Of a DNA stretch of 43,514 nt, positions 12,241 to 24,273 are shown piece after piece (position 1 is the first letter of the stretch; each line of letters opens with the position of its first letter). The DNA comes from Macrococcus capreoli (lineage in GTDB: Bacteria; Bacillota; Bacilli; Staphylococcales; Staphylococcaceae): positions 1 through 43,514 of the forward strand of contig NZ_JAOTIS010000018.1 in assembly GCF_025628935.1 (NCBI RefSeq). The letters run 5' to 3'. The translations under genes were made by a program, and so were the position numbers. The notes under the pieces are model-generated. The model saw nothing but the letters and a program-made list of their open reading frames with translations. It was not told the origin of the DNA and made no database searches.

Positions 12241-12510
12241 CTATTCAAAAGGTTGTTCAATTTTTTCTTCTTTTTTAACTTCAAACATACCTTTCGCATT
12301 ATCTTTCGTTGCGTGTTCTTTTAAATCTGTTACGACTACCGTAATAATACGTTGCCCAAGTCTCACTTCAATTTCATCATCTACCGCCACATTACTTGAT
12401 GCTTTCGCAACATGACCGTTGATTTTTATTCTGCCCTGATCACTTACTTCCTTTGCTAATGTACGACGTTTAATTAAACGTGATACTTTTAAATATTTAT
12501 CGAGTCTCAT
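12241..12510 (-). CDS. rqcP: S4-domain RNA-binding protein RqcP (YabO)
   Basis: This 89-aa protein is an Hsp15-type S4 domain (MRLDKYLKVSRLIKRR, then GRIKINGHVAKASSNVAVDDEIEV). The B. subtilis homologue YabO was shown to be RqcP, which works with RqcH in adding alanine tails to stalled nascent chains on 50S subunits; the same role is inferred here. It overlaps the end of yabN by 14 bases, so the two are translationally coupled. Confidence 0.93.
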   Translation of the reverse strand: MRLDKYLKVSRLIKRRTLAKEVSDQGRIKINGHVAKASSNVAVDDEIEVRLGQRIITVVVTDLKEHATKDNAKGMFEVKKEEKIEQPFE

Positions 12511-13666
12511 TCATTTCACCTGCAATTTCCTTCAAAGCTTCTTCTATAGATGTACCTTGAGATTTATTCAAATCATATAACTTTAAGAAGATATCTGCAA
12601 AAATTTTCTCTTGTTTCACTTTTCTTTCCACTTTACCTTCTTTAGCTTTCGCATCATTCCACACAGTATGTAACTCTTCTATCGTTGAAATAGATGCATC
12701 TCCAAACACATGCGGATGACGACGAATCATCTTCTCTGTAATGCTCTTCACTACTTCACGCGCATCAAACATATACTCTTTATTGGCAATAGCTGCATGG
12801 AAGACGACTTGCAGTAGAATGTCCCCCAATTCTTCAATCATATGTTCAATATCGTCATTATCAATTGCTTCAAATAGTTCATATGATTCTTCTATCAAAT
12901 ATCGCTTTAATGATTGATGTGTTTGTTCTTTATCCCATGGACAACCGTTTTCTCCAACTAATGCATCCATGACTTCTGTAAAATAGTCAAAATCTCCCGC
13001 TAGTAACTCCCCTTGTAACGGCGGAACAAATAAAGAGGTTAAATTCGATAATGCGAAGTCGTGATCCATTTCATGTAATGCGCGCCAATCTATATCTGCA
13101 TTTTCGCCGCGCGCACCCGTAACAATCGCCACATTGTGCTCAGCTGGATATATATCAAGTAATGATACTTTAACATCACTTGCAATAAGCTGATCATACA
13201 CTTGCGTAATGATTAACCCATTACGCGGATTAATCGCAGCTTTATTCAGCAGTGTTCCGTCAAGCATCTGAAAGCCATTGTTCGGGTCAAACTGTACAGC
13301 CTGGAATAAATCATCGATAAAGCTCTTTCCACCTAATATTTCTACATTTAAGTCATTATCCGCAAGTAGCAACTCAGTCGTAGATTCAGCAACCATCGGA
13401 TGGCCAGGTACCGCATATATAATATCTTCTTGCAAAGCAAGTTCCTTCAGCTGTCTTACAATTTCTTCATACACATTATTAAAGCTATCATGCGCTTCAT
13501 ATACATCATCAAAGCTAATCCATTCAATATCTTCTAAATCTTCAACAACTGGATGACTTAATGTTCTAACATAAACTTTATTTGCTTTATTTAAGAAACG
13601 ATAAATTCCGAATGGCAACTCATCTAATCCATAGTTTCCTAAACCAACTACTGTAATCTTATTCAT
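12497..13666 (-). CDS. yabN: MazG-family nucleotide pyrophosphohydrolase fused to a tetrapyrrole-methylase-like domain (YabN)
   Basis: In this 389-aa two-domain protein, the N-terminal half (about 1-220) has the SAM-dependent tetrapyrrole methylase fold (VVGLGNYG at 6-13, VPGHPMVAEST near 86-95). The C-terminal half is MazG, with NGCPWDKEQTH and the metal-binding EExxE (259-263) and EELGD (278-282) motifs. MazG hydrolyses NTPs to NMPs and may cleanse damaged nucleotides. Whether the methylase-like half is active is not known. It is 4 bases downstream of the flippase-like gene and belongs to the long mfd operon. Confidence 0.95.
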   Translation of the reverse strand: MNKITVVGLGNYGLDELPFGIYRFLNKANKVYVRTLSHPVVEDLEDIEWISFDDVYEAHDSFNNVYEEIVRQLKELALQEDIIYAVPGHPMVAESTTELLLADNDLNVEILGGKSFIDDLFQAVQFDPNNGFQMLDGTLLNKAAINPRNGLIITQVYDQLIASDVKVSLLDIYPAEHNVAIVTGARGENADIDWRALHEMDHDFALSNLTSLFVPPLQGELLAGDFDYFTEVMDALVGENGCPWDKEQTHQSLKRYLIEESYELFEAIDNDDIEHMIEELGDILLQVVFHAAIANKEYMFDAREVVKSITEKMIRRHPHVFGDASISTIEELHTVWNDAKAKEGKVERKVKQEKIFADIFLKLYDLNKSQGTSIEEALKEIAGEMNETR

Positions 13667-13670
13667 CCAA

Positions 13671-15182
13671 TCACTCTTTCATCAATTTATTCATCGTGCT
13701 GCCAAAAGGCAAATGTTCCCACTCTTCTCGGGTAATAATCTTCCACTTAATCATAGCATAAACGACGACAAGTCCCCCTATAATTACCCCTATGATTGAG
13801 ATATAAAATGCATTCATGCGTGTGCCATAGTCATGCAACGCAAATAATAAGCTTTGTATTAAACAACTCATTATCATCAGTGTAGAACACCATTTCATTA
13901 GAAATGATGCAAATACAATACGATATCTTCTCATAATACCCACATGAAGTACAATAGCATACACAAATAATCCTAAAACAGTGGCAATAGAGGCTCCATT
14001 AATACTTAAGTATGGTATCAATAATATGTTTAGCGTTATCTTCACAACTAATCCTATTCCTACACCCCACAACTGTACACGATAATCTTCAAATATTTGC
14101 AGCATTGCTGTATACATAATAATCAATGAGACGAAGATGATCGCCAGCATGTAAATAAACAATGCTTCATATCCATTCGTCGACTTAAATAAAAACATAT
14201 TAAATGGTTTAATCAAATTCATTAAACCGATTGCAGCTGCACTGCTAAAGACGACGGTAATCTTGAGCGCACTATTGGCATAACTATTCATTTGTTCTAT
14301 TCGATTGCGATGAATGCATTCTGATAATAGTGGAATGAGCACAAGCGAAAATGAGGTTGTCACAATTAAGCCCATTTGAATCAATGAGGCGCCACGATCA
14401 TAAATTCCTTTCAATTCTCGTGCTTCATTGAGTGACATAATATTTTTAAGTTGATTAATCATGGTAAAGCTATCAACAAGTTGCCATAATATCATTATCA
14501 AATAACTCAAACTATAAAATAAAATGAGCAAGACGAAATTCCGATACGACCCTTCATTATTTCCCTGGTAATGTACTGGATTCCTCTTATTACTCCAAAC
14601 TAAATATATGCAAGCGCCACACAATCCAATAAAAGAACCCAATATACTCAACGCACCACTTTGATAGACCGATAAATCTAACCATACAAACAAAGCGATT
14701 GAAATTAATATCATCCCAACACGCAGCACTTGATCTACGACTTGAGAATATGCAATTTGTTTCATCGAATGATTGCGTTGTAAATTACCCCGTATTATTG
14801 CAACAGTTGGAAAGGGCAGCAACACTAAGCTCGATACGCTTAACATCGGACTAAGCATCGGATCTCCCATCAGTCGTGCAACACCATTACTGAACACTAT
14901 TATGCACACCAAAATAGCGATACTTATCAAAGTAATATTTCGATATAGTTTCTGTAAAAATTCATTGCTATAGTGAGATTGACTAATCACCGACGGAATC
15001 GCATTGAGCGATAACACCGAAACGATTGCGATAATCGGATATACTTGTTGATACGCATAAAGACCTGTATCGCCTAGTATATTTTGATAAGGTACTCTAT
15101 ATATCGCACTTAATATTTTTACAACTAACATCGTAATCGTTAGTACAATCACACTATTAAATACCGGACTTTTATTCACCAT
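13671..15182 (-). CDS. Polysaccharide/lipid flippase of the MOP superfamily (SpoVB/YabM-like)
   Basis: This 503-aa integral membrane protein is hydrophobic throughout, with about 14 predicted transmembrane helices by inspection. It resembles SpoVB/MurJ/Wzx transporters ([24 protein letters not shown] near the start). Members flip lipid-linked sugars; the substrate here cannot be told. Its start overlaps mfd by 11 bases, and the same gene sits between mfd and yabN in S. aureus and B. subtilis (yabM). It is unlikely to be the essential lipid II flippase, but that is not excluded. Confidence 0.9.
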   Translation of the reverse strand: MVNKSPVFNSVIVLTITMLVVKILSAIYRVPYQNILGDTGLYAYQQVYPIIAIVSVLSLNAIPSVISQSHYSNEFLQKLYRNITLISIAILVCIIVFSNGVARLMGDPMLSPMLSVSSLVLLPFPTVAIIRGNLQRNHSMKQIAYSQVVDQVLRVGMILISIALFVWLDLSVYQSGALSILGSFIGLCGACIYLVWSNKRNPVHYQGNNEGSYRNFVLLILFYSLSYLIMILWQLVDSFTMINQLKNIMSLNEARELKGIYDRGASLIQMGLIVTTSFSLVLIPLLSECIHRNRIEQMNSYANSALKITVVFSSAAAIGLMNLIKPFNMFLFKSTNGYEALFIYMLAIIFVSLIIMYTAMLQIFEDYRVQLWGVGIGLVVKITLNILLIPYLSINGASIATVLGLFVYAIVLHVGIMRRYRIVFASFLMKWCSTLMIMSCLIQSLLFALHDYGTRMNAFYISIIGVIIGGLVVVYAMIKWKIITREEWEHLPFGSTMNKLMKE

Positions 15183-18100
15183 CGATTTCTATTCCTTCTT
15201 GAATTTGACGCGTCAATTGCACTAATGTATTCAACCAATTTGCACTTTTCTTGAGCGTAAACATTATTTTATTATCTTTATATTCTATTTTCAAATCGCG
15301 CCCGAAACTTTCCGTTGCTTTGAACAAACGTTCCCCGTTGATTTTATTTGTTGTTGCAACGCTTGTTTCAAGTTCAATTGCTTTACCACTATCCTTAACG
15401 TTGACAATGCCAAATGCAATTGCATTCACACGTATTTCAACAATCTTCATTAACTGGTCAACCGCTTCCGGATACTCTCCGTATCGGTCGGTCATCTCAT
15501 CCTGAATATCCATGAGCTCAGATTCCGACGTTACACCGCGTAATTTCTTATAGAATTCAATCTTCGCTTGTTCCTCACGAATATAATCAGCTGGAATATA
15601 CGCATCCACTTCTACGTCAATTTCAAGTTGTGGTACTTCTTCCTCTTGTTTAATACCACGTTTCTCATTCACAGCTTGTTGTAACATTTCAGAATATAAA
15701 TCATAGCCGACAGAATCAATAAAGCCATGTTGTTGTCGACCTAATAAGTTACCTGCACCACGAATATTCAAATCACGCATTGCGATCTTAAAGCCGGATC
15801 CAAGCTCAGTAAATTCTTTAATCGCTTGCAGTCGTTGTTCTGCAACTTCAGTTAATACTTTATTGGGTGCATGCAAGAAATACGCATAACTAATGCGGTT
15901 ACTACGTCCGACACGCCCACGTAATTGATACAACTGGCTTAAGCCAAAGCGATCGGCATCTTCGATTATTAAGGTATTCGCATTCGGTACATCAACACCT
16001 GTTTCAATAATTGTCGTCGTTACTAAAATATCATATTCACCATTGATGAAACCTAGCATTGTTTCTTCCAATTCACGTTCACCAAGTTGGCCATGTGCAA
16101 CTGCAATGCGCGCATCTGGCATCATCATCGCCAACTGTTCAGCTTTCTGATAAATCGTTGCAACACGATTATAGAGGTAGAATACTTGACCGTTACGCGA
16201 TAATTCACGCTCCATCGCTTCTTTAATAAAGTTATGTTGATATTCCAGTACATATGTTTGCACAGGAAATCTGTTTTCCGGCGGTGTTTCAATTACTGAT
16301 AAATCACGTACACCAAGTAAACTCATATGTAATGTTCTTGGAATAGGTGTTGCCGTTAATGTTAGCACGTCAACATTTGTCTTTAACGCTTTAATCTTTT
16401 CTTTATGCGTCACACCGAAACGTTGTTCTTCATCAACGATTAATAAACCTAAATCTTTATAAACGATATCTTTGCTGAGTAATTTATGTGTCCCTACTAC
16501 GATATCTACGAATCCTGACTTTAAACCTTTTTTCGTTTCATCGACTTCTTTCTTCGTTCTAAAGCGACTCATTAATTGAATTTCTACCGGATAATCCTGC
16601 ATACGTTCAATTAACATTTCATAATGTTGCTGTGCTAATATCGTTGTTGGCACTAAAAATGCAACTTGTTTACCATCCATTACTGCTTTAAATGCCGCAC
16701 GCACTGCGACTTCAGTTTTTCCGTAACCTACATCTCCACATAACAATCTGTCCATCGGTTTACGCTTTTCCATGTCTTGCTTAATTTCTACTAAACTTTG
16801 AATTTGATCCGCGGTTGGTTCATAGGGAAAGTCCATTTCAAATGTTTCCTGTGCTTCAGTATCCGGTCCAAATTGATAACCTTCTACGCGGTCACGCTCT
16901 TGATATAACTTTAATAACTCTTCTGCAATATCCTCAACACTTTGTTGCACACGTGCTTTCGTCTTCTTCCACTCAGTGCCACCCAGTTTATTCAGTTTAG
17001 GCTCTTTATCTTCCGAACCTACGAACTTCTGAACATAATTCATTTGATCTACCGGCACAAATAATTGATCTGTTCCTTTATACTGGATTTTTATATAATC
17101 CTTATGCATTTTATTCACTAACAGTGTTTCAACGCCCATATAGCGTCCTACACCATGATGTACATGGACAATATAGTCCCCTACATTTAACTCTTGATAG
17201 GATTTAATTTTCTCGGCATTTGACAACTTCTTCGTTCGCTTCGGTTGCTCTTTTCGTAATTTAAATAACTCACGTTCCGTCACTACAACAAGTTTCATAA
17301 ACGGTAACTCAAATCCTTCAGATAAGTCACCTTCTACAATTGTATTAACGCCCCCCTTACTCTCAGCAACACTGAAAGTAACAGGCAACTTCATATCTGT
17401 GAGCATCGATTTAATCTTTTCCTTACGCGTGCTATTACTCGCTAGTACAACAACATTAAATGCATGCTTTCTAAAGCGGTCAAATTCAGAGAACATTAAA
17501 TCATATTGCCCATAAAATTGTTGCAATGGTTTACAAGAGAATTTAAAGATATTTTTTATTTTAACCGGCATTGATGCTGTAAATAACGTTACGTAAGCAA
17601 TTTGATAGCGATTCAACAATGTTTCGAAACTGTCTTCTTTAATAAACGATTGACCGACAAAACCACGTCCCGATTCAACGAGTGATTGATGAAATTCACT
17701 CGTTTCACGAATGCTCGACTCAATTGCTTCATTCACTCTATTCAGTTCGTCTACAATAACAATCGCATCTTTACCAAAATAATCTATTATTGTCGTTTCT
17801 TCTTGATAAGCGAACTTTACGACGCGGCGTAATATATTGTGATTTAGCAACTCGCCCGCATTCATCTTAATTGTTTGATACGTATCGCGTAAATCATCTC
17901 GCACATTCGTTGCAATTTTTTGGCGTGTTATTTCAAATGCTTCTGCTAAATTACTTTCCAACAGTTTAATATCTTCGTTTGTGAAAATAAATTCACTAGC
18001 TGTAGATATTTCGACCGCGTCAATGTTATTTAACGAACGCTGACTATCTGCATCAAAATAACGTATCGCATCTACTTCTGTATCAAACAACTCTATACGT

Positions 18101-18669
18101 ACTGGTTCACCAATCATCGGATAAACATCGATTAAACCACCACGTACAGAAAACTGACCTAACGTTGTAACGCGTTCACTTTTCTGGTAGCCCATATCGA
18201 TTAAATCTTGCTGCAATTGAATCAGATCAAGATCATCACCCAGCTTTATTTCACGGTAGTAGTCCGTAAATACCTCTTTACGGCTAATTAATTTTTGCAA
18301 ACCGTTAATCGGCACAAGAAATAGCCCAACATGACCTTTCGCCAAGTGGGTTAATGTACGTATACGTTCTCGCATTAAATCTGGACTTTTAGTCGAGAAC
18401 TCTTCTATCATGATATCTTGTACAGGAAACTTAAATAATTCATCTTCATTTATCAATTGTGCCAAATCATTCTCTAACTTTTCGGCCTGGAACAGATTGC
18501 TTGTTATGATGATCATCTGCTTCTTCTGCTTTAAATAACTCTCTGCTAAAATAACGGCTTTCGCACTCGGGTTTAATCCCGTTACTAAAATATTATCTTT
18601 CCCTAAGCTGCTGTTCAGTTCCTTAAAACGCTCATCATTATTTAATAACGTATCTATTATTTGTCTCAT
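15172..18669 (-). CDS. mfd: Transcription-repair coupling factor Mfd
   Basis: Mfd is a DNA translocase that dislodges RNA polymerase stalled at lesions and recruits UvrA. The 1165-aa length matches the family. The N-terminal UvrB-like, UvrA-binding region covers about 1-400, and the RNA polymerase interaction domain is at about 490-550 ([17 protein letters not shown]). The RecG-like motor follows, with Walker A GDVGYGKT (645-652), DEEQ box (746-749), [12 protein letters not shown] and QLRGRVGRS; the C-terminal TRCF domain ends the protein. It overlaps the pth stop codon by 4 bases (ATGA). Confidence 0.98.
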   Translation of the reverse strand: MRQIIDTLLNNDERFKELNSSLGKDNILVTGLNPSAKAVILAESYLKQKKQMIIITSNLFQAEKLENDLAQLINEDELFKFPVQDIMIEEFSTKSPDLMRERIRTLTHLAKGHVGLFLVPINGLQKLISRKEVFTDYYREIKLGDDLDLIQLQQDLIDMGYQKSERVTTLGQFSVRGGLIDVYPMIGEPVRIELFDTEVDAIRYFDADSQRSLNNIDAVEISTASEFIFTNEDIKLLESNLAEAFEITRQKIATNVRDDLRDTYQTIKMNAGELLNHNILRRVVKFAYQEETTIIDYFGKDAIVIVDELNRVNEAIESSIRETSEFHQSLVESGRGFVGQSFIKEDSFETLLNRYQIAYVTLFTASMPVKIKNIFKFSCKPLQQFYGQYDLMFSEFDRFRKHAFNVVVLASNSTRKEKIKSMLTDMKLPVTFSVAESKGGVNTIVEGDLSEGFELPFMKLVVVTERELFKLRKEQPKRTKKLSNAEKIKSYQELNVGDYIVHVHHGVGRYMGVETLLVNKMHKDYIKIQYKGTDQLFVPVDQMNYVQKFVGSEDKEPKLNKLGGTEWKKTKARVQQSVEDIAEELLKLYQERDRVEGYQFGPDTEAQETFEMDFPYEPTADQIQSLVEIKQDMEKRKPMDRLLCGDVGYGKTEVAVRAAFKAVMDGKQVAFLVPTTILAQQHYEMLIERMQDYPVEIQLMSRFRTKKEVDETKKGLKSGFVDIVVGTHKLLSKDIVYKDLGLLIVDEEQRFGVTHKEKIKALKTNVDVLTLTATPIPRTLHMSLLGVRDLSVIETPPENRFPVQTYVLEYQHNFIKEAMERELSRNGQVFYLYNRVATIYQKAEQLAMMMPDARIAVAHGQLGERELEETMLGFINGEYDILVTTTIIETGVDVPNANTLIIEDADRFGLSQLYQLRGRVGRSNRISYAYFLHAPNKVLTEVAEQRLQAIKEFTELGSGFKIAMRDLNIRGAGNLLGRQQHGFIDSVGYDLYSEMLQQAVNEKRGIKQEEEVPQLEIDVEVDAYIPADYIREEQAKIEFYKKLRGVTSESELMDIQDEMTDRYGEYPEAVDQLMKIVEIRVNAIAFGIVNVKDSGKAIELETSVATTNKINGERLFKATESFGRDLKIEYKDNKIMFTLKKSANWLNTLVQLTRQIQEGIEIDGE

Positions 18670-19235
18670 ACATCACCATTATATTGATTCATTACATTCT
18701 CGAATTTTTCACCGGAAATAAACGTTTCAAGTGCTTCGATTGTATGATCAATCACCTTATGCATCGTTATCATTTCATCATCACTAAACTTCTGCAGAAC
18801 ATAGTCAACAACCGGTTGATGACCTTCCGGACGCCCAATACCAACACGTATGCGTTTAAATTCTTGTGTTCCTACATGTTGAATGATAGATTTCATGCCG
18901 TTTTGTCCACCTGCAGAACCTTTTTGACGAATGCGAATACGACCTTGCGGCATATCCATATCATCATAAAGTACAACTAAATCTTCAATATCTACTTTAT
19001 AATAATCCATTAATGGACGCACCGCTTCGCCTGATAAATTCATATATGTCATCGGTTCAATTAACAGCACTTTCTCACCATTAATTGTTGCCACTGTGTA
19101 ATTGCCTTTAAATTTTTGTTTATCTAATGCAATATTATGCTTGTCTATCAATGCATCAACGACCATAAAGCCAATATTGTGCCTTGTATTCTCATATTTC
19201 TTACCGATATTACCTAAACCAACTATACATTTCAT
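18666..19235 (-). CDS. pth: Peptidyl-tRNA hydrolase
   Basis: Pth frees tRNA from prematurely released peptidyl-tRNA. The product is 189 aa, with the signature [14 protein letters not shown] (catalytic His in RHN), MTYMNLSG and [27 protein letters not shown]. The open frame extends 68 codons upstream, but that part is a Lys/Gln-rich shadow of the rplY tail. The ATG at 19235 begins MKCIVGLGN, has GGAGG 8 bases upstream and lies after the rplY terminator. Confidence 0.97.
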   Translation of the reverse strand: MKCIVGLGNIGKKYENTRHNIGFMVVDALIDKHNIALDKQKFKGNYTVATINGEKVLLIEPMTYMNLSGEAVRPLMDYYKVDIEDLVVLYDDMDMPQGRIRIRQKGSAGGQNGMKSIIQHVGTQEFKRIRVGIGRPEGHQPVVDYVLQKFSDDEMITMHKVIDHTIEALETFISGEKFENVMNQYNGDV

Positions 19236-19265
19236 GTTCAAATCCTCCGAATATTCATTAATCCT

Positions 19266-19293
19266 ATTATAATATAAAAAAAGAGACATACAA
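19266..19293 (-). promoter_or_regulatory. Probable pth-mfd promoter
   Basis: On the minus strand a perfect -10 TATAAT lies 16 bases after a TTGTAT -35, which falls inside the rplY terminator hairpin. This would serve pth, mfd and the genes after them. Confidence 0.55.
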
Positions 19294-19304
19294 AAGTATG
19301 CCCC
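19274..19304 (-). terminator. Intrinsic terminator after rplY
   Basis: On the minus strand GGCATAC pairs with GTATGTC around TTTT, followed by TCTTTTTTT. It separates rplY from pth. Confidence 0.9.
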
Positions 19305-19320
19305 TTGAATTCTCATATGA

Positions 19321-19986
19321 TTATTCAGCTTTTTCTTCAGTAGCTGCTTCGCCTTCTGCTGTTTCTTCACCAGCTTCAGTACCTTCTGCTGCTTCACCTT
19401 CTGCAGATTCGCCTGCTTCACCTTCTGCAGGTTCTTCAACAGTTGGAGGAACTACAGATACGATTGCCTCATCATCTTCGTTGTTGATTGTATAAGCTTT
19501 ATCAGCTTTTAAATCACCAACCATAATTGAATCACCGATGTTTAAGTTCGTAACATCTACTTCGATGTTTTCTGGAATATCGTCTGGTGTAGCTGTAACT
19601 GATAATTGGAATAATGGTTGTTGAACTACGCCACCTTCTTTAGCGCCTTCTGCTTCACCTACTAAGTTAACTACTACGTCTACTGTTAATTCAGCTTTCA
19701 TATTAATCGCTAAGAAGTCGATATGTGTAATTTTGTTTTTAATCGGGTTGATTTGGTAATCTGAAACCATAACTTTAACTGTGTTTGAACCTACTTCTAA
19801 ATCGATAACACCGTTACGTCCAACTTCACGAATGACTTTAATGAAGTCTACTTCTTCTACTTTAACTGAAGTGTTTTTTGCACCATATCCATAAACAACT
19901 GCTGGAATTTTACCTTCGTTACGTACTTTGTTTAAGCTTGAACGTGTTTGTTTACCTTGTCTGATAATTGATTTTAATTTAGTCAT
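19321..19986 (-). CDS. rplY: Ribosomal protein bL25, Ctc form with C-terminal domain
   Basis: bL25 binds 5S rRNA in the 50S subunit, and the long form is the general stress protein Ctc. The 221-aa product has the N-terminal bL25 domain (about 1-93), the CTC beta domain (about 95-180) and a low-complexity acidic tail (183-221) rich in Glu, Ala and Gly with EGEA-type repeats. A promoter matching the SigB consensus lies about 115 bases upstream, in keeping with B. subtilis ctc, a classic SigB target. It is placed between prs and pth, with terminators on both sides. Confidence 0.96.
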   Translation of the reverse strand: MTKLKSIIRQGKQTRSSLNKVRNEGKIPAVVYGYGAKNTSVKVEEVDFIKVIREVGRNGVIDLEVGSNTVKVMVSDYQINPIKNKITHIDFLAINMKAELTVDVVVNLVGEAEGAKEGGVVQQPLFQLSVTATPDDIPENIEVDVTNLNIGDSIMVGDLKADKAYTINNEDDEAIVSVVPPTVEEPAEGEAGESAEGEAAEGTEAGEETAEGEAATEEKAE

Positions 19987-20100
19987 AATTAAATACTCCT
20001 TTTGTGCGCAATCTATGTGCGCTCCTACACTTACCCATCAGTTGTGGAAACCTGCTTGCAAGTGTTTATTTGTCTTAAATGCTCTTCACATAATTTATAT

Positions 20101-20125
20101 ATACCCCAAGTTTTTTGAGATAAAC
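20101..20125 (-). promoter_or_regulatory. SigB-type promoter of rplY (ctc)
   Basis: On the minus strand, -35 GTTTAT and -10 GGGTAT are 13 bases apart, against the SigB consensus GTTTAA-N12-14-GGGTAT (one mismatch). It leaves a leader of about 110 bases before rplY. B. subtilis ctc is known to be SigB-dependent, which supports the call. Confidence 0.85.
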
Positions 20126-20135
20126 ATCTTATTTA

Positions 20136-20150
20136 TGATAATGATTATTT
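20136..20150. promoter_or_regulatory. Fur/PerR-like 7-1-7 box upstream of the rplY promoter
   Basis: The sequence TGATAATGATTATTT matches the Fur consensus TGATAATnATTATCA at 13 of 14 defined positions less one (both mismatches are at the last two bases) and contains a perfect ATAATgATTAT inner palindrome. It lies 11 bases upstream of the SigB -35. The area is very AT-rich, so a chance match is possible. Confidence 0.4.
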
Positions 20151-20157
20151 TTATAAT

Positions 20158-20201
20158 ATAAAAAATAGGCTAAACGCGCTCATGGCAAGCGTTTAGCCTA
20201 T
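20158..20201 (-). terminator. Intrinsic terminator after prs
   Basis: A perfect 13-bp stem (ATAGGCTAAACGC and its complement) with an 11-base loop is followed on the minus strand by TTTTTTATA. It insulates rplY from prs-glmU transcription. Confidence 0.95.
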
Positions 20202-20234
20202 CAAAATAATATTATATTTTATTTTGATTGATGA

Positions 20235-21200
20235 TTAATCAAATAAAATACTTACTGATTCCTGCTCGTATACACGAACGATAGCTTGTGCTAATAATTC
20301 ACCAACAGATAGTTGTTTAATTTTCGCTGGTTTATTTTCTTCAGGCAATAAAATAGAATTTGTAACGACTAATTCTTTAATTGCTGAGTTTTCGATTCTT
20401 TCATAAGCTGGTCCAGATAATACTGGGTGCGTACAACATGCATAAACTTCTTTTGCACCTTTATCAATTAAAGCTTGTGCTGCTAAAGTAATTGTTCCTG
20501 CTGTATCAATGATGTCATCAATGATGATGGCAGTTTTCCCGTTAATGTCGCCGACAATGTTCATTACTTCAGACACATTTGGTCTCGGACGACGTTTATC
20601 GATAATCGCGATTGGTGCTTTTAAACGATCGGCCATTTTACGTGCACGAGTTACACCACCATGGTCTGGTGAAACGATAACAAGTGACTCTTTATCGATA
20701 TCTTCTTTCGCTTCAAAGTAATCAGAAAGAATTGGTACACCCATTAAGTGGTCAATCGGTAAATCAAAGAATCCTTGAATTTGTGGTGCATGTAAATCTA
20801 AAGCGATAACGCGATCGGCACCCGCTTTTTCAATCATATCGGCAACTAACTTCGCAGTAATCGGTTCACGACTACGTGCTTTACGATCTTGACGTGCATA
20901 ACCATAGTATGGCATAACAACGTTAATTGTTACGGCTGAAGCGCGTTTTAATGCATCGATCATAATTAATAATTCCATCAAATGTTCATTTACAGGATTA
21001 GACGTTGGTTGAACAATAAACACGTCACATCCACGAATACTCTCTTCGATATTGATTTGAACTTCTCCATCACTAAAACGTTTAACACTACATTTTCCTA
21101 ATGGAATACCGACTTCTTTCGCAATTTCTTCAGCTAAAGGAAGATTGGCGTTTAAAGAGAAAATCTTTAAAGTTGTATTTCTGTATTCATTGTTTATCAT
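20235..21200 (-). CDS. prs: Ribose-phosphate pyrophosphokinase
   Basis: The enzyme makes PRPP from ribose 5-phosphate and ATP, feeding purine, pyrimidine, His, Trp and NAD synthesis; hpt and the PurR regulator in this window also use PRPP. The 321-aa product has [35 protein letters not shown] (ATP/catalytic region), the VSPDHGG segment and the PRPP loop [12 protein letters not shown] near residues 222-233. It follows glmU by 75 bases, as in Bacillus and Staphylococcus. Confidence 0.98.
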   Translation of the reverse strand: MINNEYRNTTLKIFSLNANLPLAEEIAKEVGIPLGKCSVKRFSDGEVQINIEESIRGCDVFIVQPTSNPVNEHLMELLIMIDALKRASAVTINVVMPYYGYARQDRKARSREPITAKLVADMIEKAGADRVIALDLHAPQIQGFFDLPIDHLMGVPILSDYFEAKEDIDKESLVIVSPDHGGVTRARKMADRLKAPIAIIDKRRPRPNVSEVMNIVGDINGKTAIIIDDIIDTAGTITLAAQALIDKGAKEVYACCTHPVLSGPAYERIENSAIKELVVTNSILLPEENKPAKIKQLSVGELLAQAIVRVYEQESVSILFD

Positions 21201-21227
21201 TTTGTAATGCCCCCATTTAGATATCGT

Positions 21228-21233
21228 ATTATA
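21228..21233 (-). promoter_or_regulatory. Possible prs -10 element
   Basis: A perfect TATAAT on the minus strand lies in the 75-base glmU-prs gap, but no convincing -35 is present at 16-18 bases. Co-transcription with glmU is as likely. Confidence 0.3.
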
Positions 21234-21275
21234 ATCTTCTCGACTTATGAATCGTGCCTTTAATATTATACATTA

Positions 21276-22652
<1,377 letters not shown>

Positions 22653-22667
22653 TTATCTTTATTCATT

Positions 22668-22697
22668 ATTATATTCAATATACAATTCATTTTACAA
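22668..22697 (-). promoter_or_regulatory. glmU promoter
   Basis: On the minus strand, -35 TTGTAA and -10 TATAAT are 18 bases apart. A second TATAAT without a clear -35 lies further upstream, near 22782-22787. The remainder of 22635-22850 is AT-rich and shows no gene. Confidence 0.7.
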
Positions 22698-22850
22698 TAC
22701 ATCCTAATCTTTTATGCAATATTACAAAGTTTAATAACGTTTACAACTGTACCGAATTGCTAGCTTACAGTTTGTCTAGTTTAATTATACATTATTCAAA
22801 ATATTTTTTTAGTTTCTTTACCAATATTGTATCAATAAAATGATGGACAA

Positions 22851-22894
22851 ATAAAAAAATGATAGACAATTGTAAACTAAATTTGTCTATCATT
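22851..22894 (-). terminator. Intrinsic terminator of the ald-tdcB-permease operon
   Basis: On the minus strand AATGATAGACAA pairs perfectly with TTGTCTATCATT, and TTTTTTATT follows. It ends the catabolic operon before the glmU promoter. Confidence 0.93.
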
Positions 22895-22921
22895 TCAATA
22901 CTATTCATTTCAATTCATCAT

Positions 22922-24247
22922 TTATAATGCATTTTGCTGTTTCTTTTTGTAGTAGTAAACCGGTACACCAAGTAATGTTATCACTATACCGATCATCGCG
23001 AGTAAAAATTGCGTAAATAAAGTATTGATTAATACAAAGGCACCTGCAATTAATGCGATTAACGGAATAATTGGATATAAAGGCACTTTATATGGACGTT
23101 CCATGTTCGGTTCGCGTTTTCTTAAAATTATTACAGCAACAAATGACATGCAGTAGAATAACCAAATGACGAACACTAACATATTTGTAATTGTATCGAA
23201 TGCACCCATAGAAATCATTACAATCGCAATAACAAATTGAATAATTGCACCAAACCAAGGCACACCTGATTGCGTTAATTTAGCAAATAAATTACTGTAC
23301 GGTAATAATCTTTTTTCAGCCATTGCATATGGTACACGCATGCCTGTCATCGTATAACCATTAATTGTACCGTATACTGAAATTAATATACCGATCGTAA
23401 TTAATTTACCACCTGCTTCTCCAAATAAAATTTTTGAAGTATCAGAAGCTGCATTTAAATTTCCAGCAAGTTGTTCGATAGGTAATGTTAATAAGAATGT
23501 CGCATTGATTAATAAGTAAACTGCCATAACACATCCGAGACCAACAGTAATCGCTAATGGTAAATCTCGTTTAGGATTTTTTAATTCTCCTGCTACGTTC
23601 CCTACATGAATCCAGCCATCATAAGCAAACATTGTTGCTAATAATCCGCTACCGATAGCTGTAAAGAATCCATTTCCTGAATCTCCAGTTGAAGGTATTA
23701 ATGAGAATGTAACATCTCCTGATTGGAAGATCCCGAAGATTACGATGACAATAATCGGTATTAATTTAATCACTAATGTAACAGATTGTAGCATTCCACC
23801 CGCTTTAGATCCTAAAAAGTTAATCAGCATAATCGATAATGCTGAAATTACTGCAACCGGAATCAATAAGCTTTCACTTAAGTGGAATAGATTGATTAAT
23901 TGTGTTGCGAATACAATTGATAAAGCTGCTACGTTCGCTGGAAAGTAGATAAATGATTGTGCCCAGCCAGATAAAAAGCCCCAAAAATCCCCGTAAGTAT
24001 ATTCAATATACTTTGTTAATCCGCCTGTTTCAGGAATTGCTGCAGCAAGTTCTGCTGCAGTAAGTCCCGCACAAATTGTTATAATGCCTCCTAATAACCA
24101 AACGAAGAGCGCCATCCCAGCCGTTCCCGTTACTTCGGTAACATTTGATATTTTAAAGAATACACCTGATCCTATTACTGTACCCATTACAATTGCAAGG
24201 GCAGAGAAGAATCCAATACTTTTTTGTAATTCATTGTTGTTTGACAT
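22922..24247 (-). CDS. APC-superfamily amino-acid permease (SteT/LAT-like)
   Basis: This 441-aa membrane protein has about 12 transmembrane helices. The N-terminal GTVIGSGVFFKISNV is the substrate-binding GSG region of TM1 in the LAT branch, and EPNMERPYKVPLYPIIP is the typical linker before the last helices. B. subtilis SteT, of almost the same length, exchanges serine and threonine. Position 26 bases after tdcB in an ald-tdcB-permease operon suggests threonine, serine or alanine as substrate. The same trio occurs elsewhere in the S. aureus chromosome (from memory). The exact substrate cannot be read from sequence. Confidence 0.9.
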   Translation of the reverse strand: MSNNNELQKSIGFFSALAIVMGTVIGSGVFFKISNVTEVTGTAGMALFVWLLGGIITICAGLTAAELAAAIPETGGLTKYIEYTYGDFWGFLSGWAQSFIYFPANVAALSIVFATQLINLFHLSESLLIPVAVISALSIMLINFLGSKAGGMLQSVTLVIKLIPIIVIVIFGIFQSGDVTFSLIPSTGDSGNGFFTAIGSGLLATMFAYDGWIHVGNVAGELKNPKRDLPLAITVGLGCVMAVYLLINATFLLTLPIEQLAGNLNAASDTSKILFGEAGGKLITIGILISVYGTINGYTMTGMRVPYAMAEKRLLPYSNLFAKLTQSGVPWFGAIIQFVIAIVMISMGAFDTITNMLVFVIWLFYCMSFVAVIILRKREPNMERPYKVPLYPIIPLIALIAGAFVLINTLFTQFLLAMIGIVITLLGVPVYYYKKKQQNAL

Positions 24248-24273
24248 AACTACACCCCTTTTCCATATGGTTC

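Noticed and set aside
19236-19439. A 68-codon N-terminal extension of Pth rich in Lys and Gln
   Set aside because: It is the rplY tail read in another frame, crosses a terminator, and the true ATG has a good ribosome-binding site.
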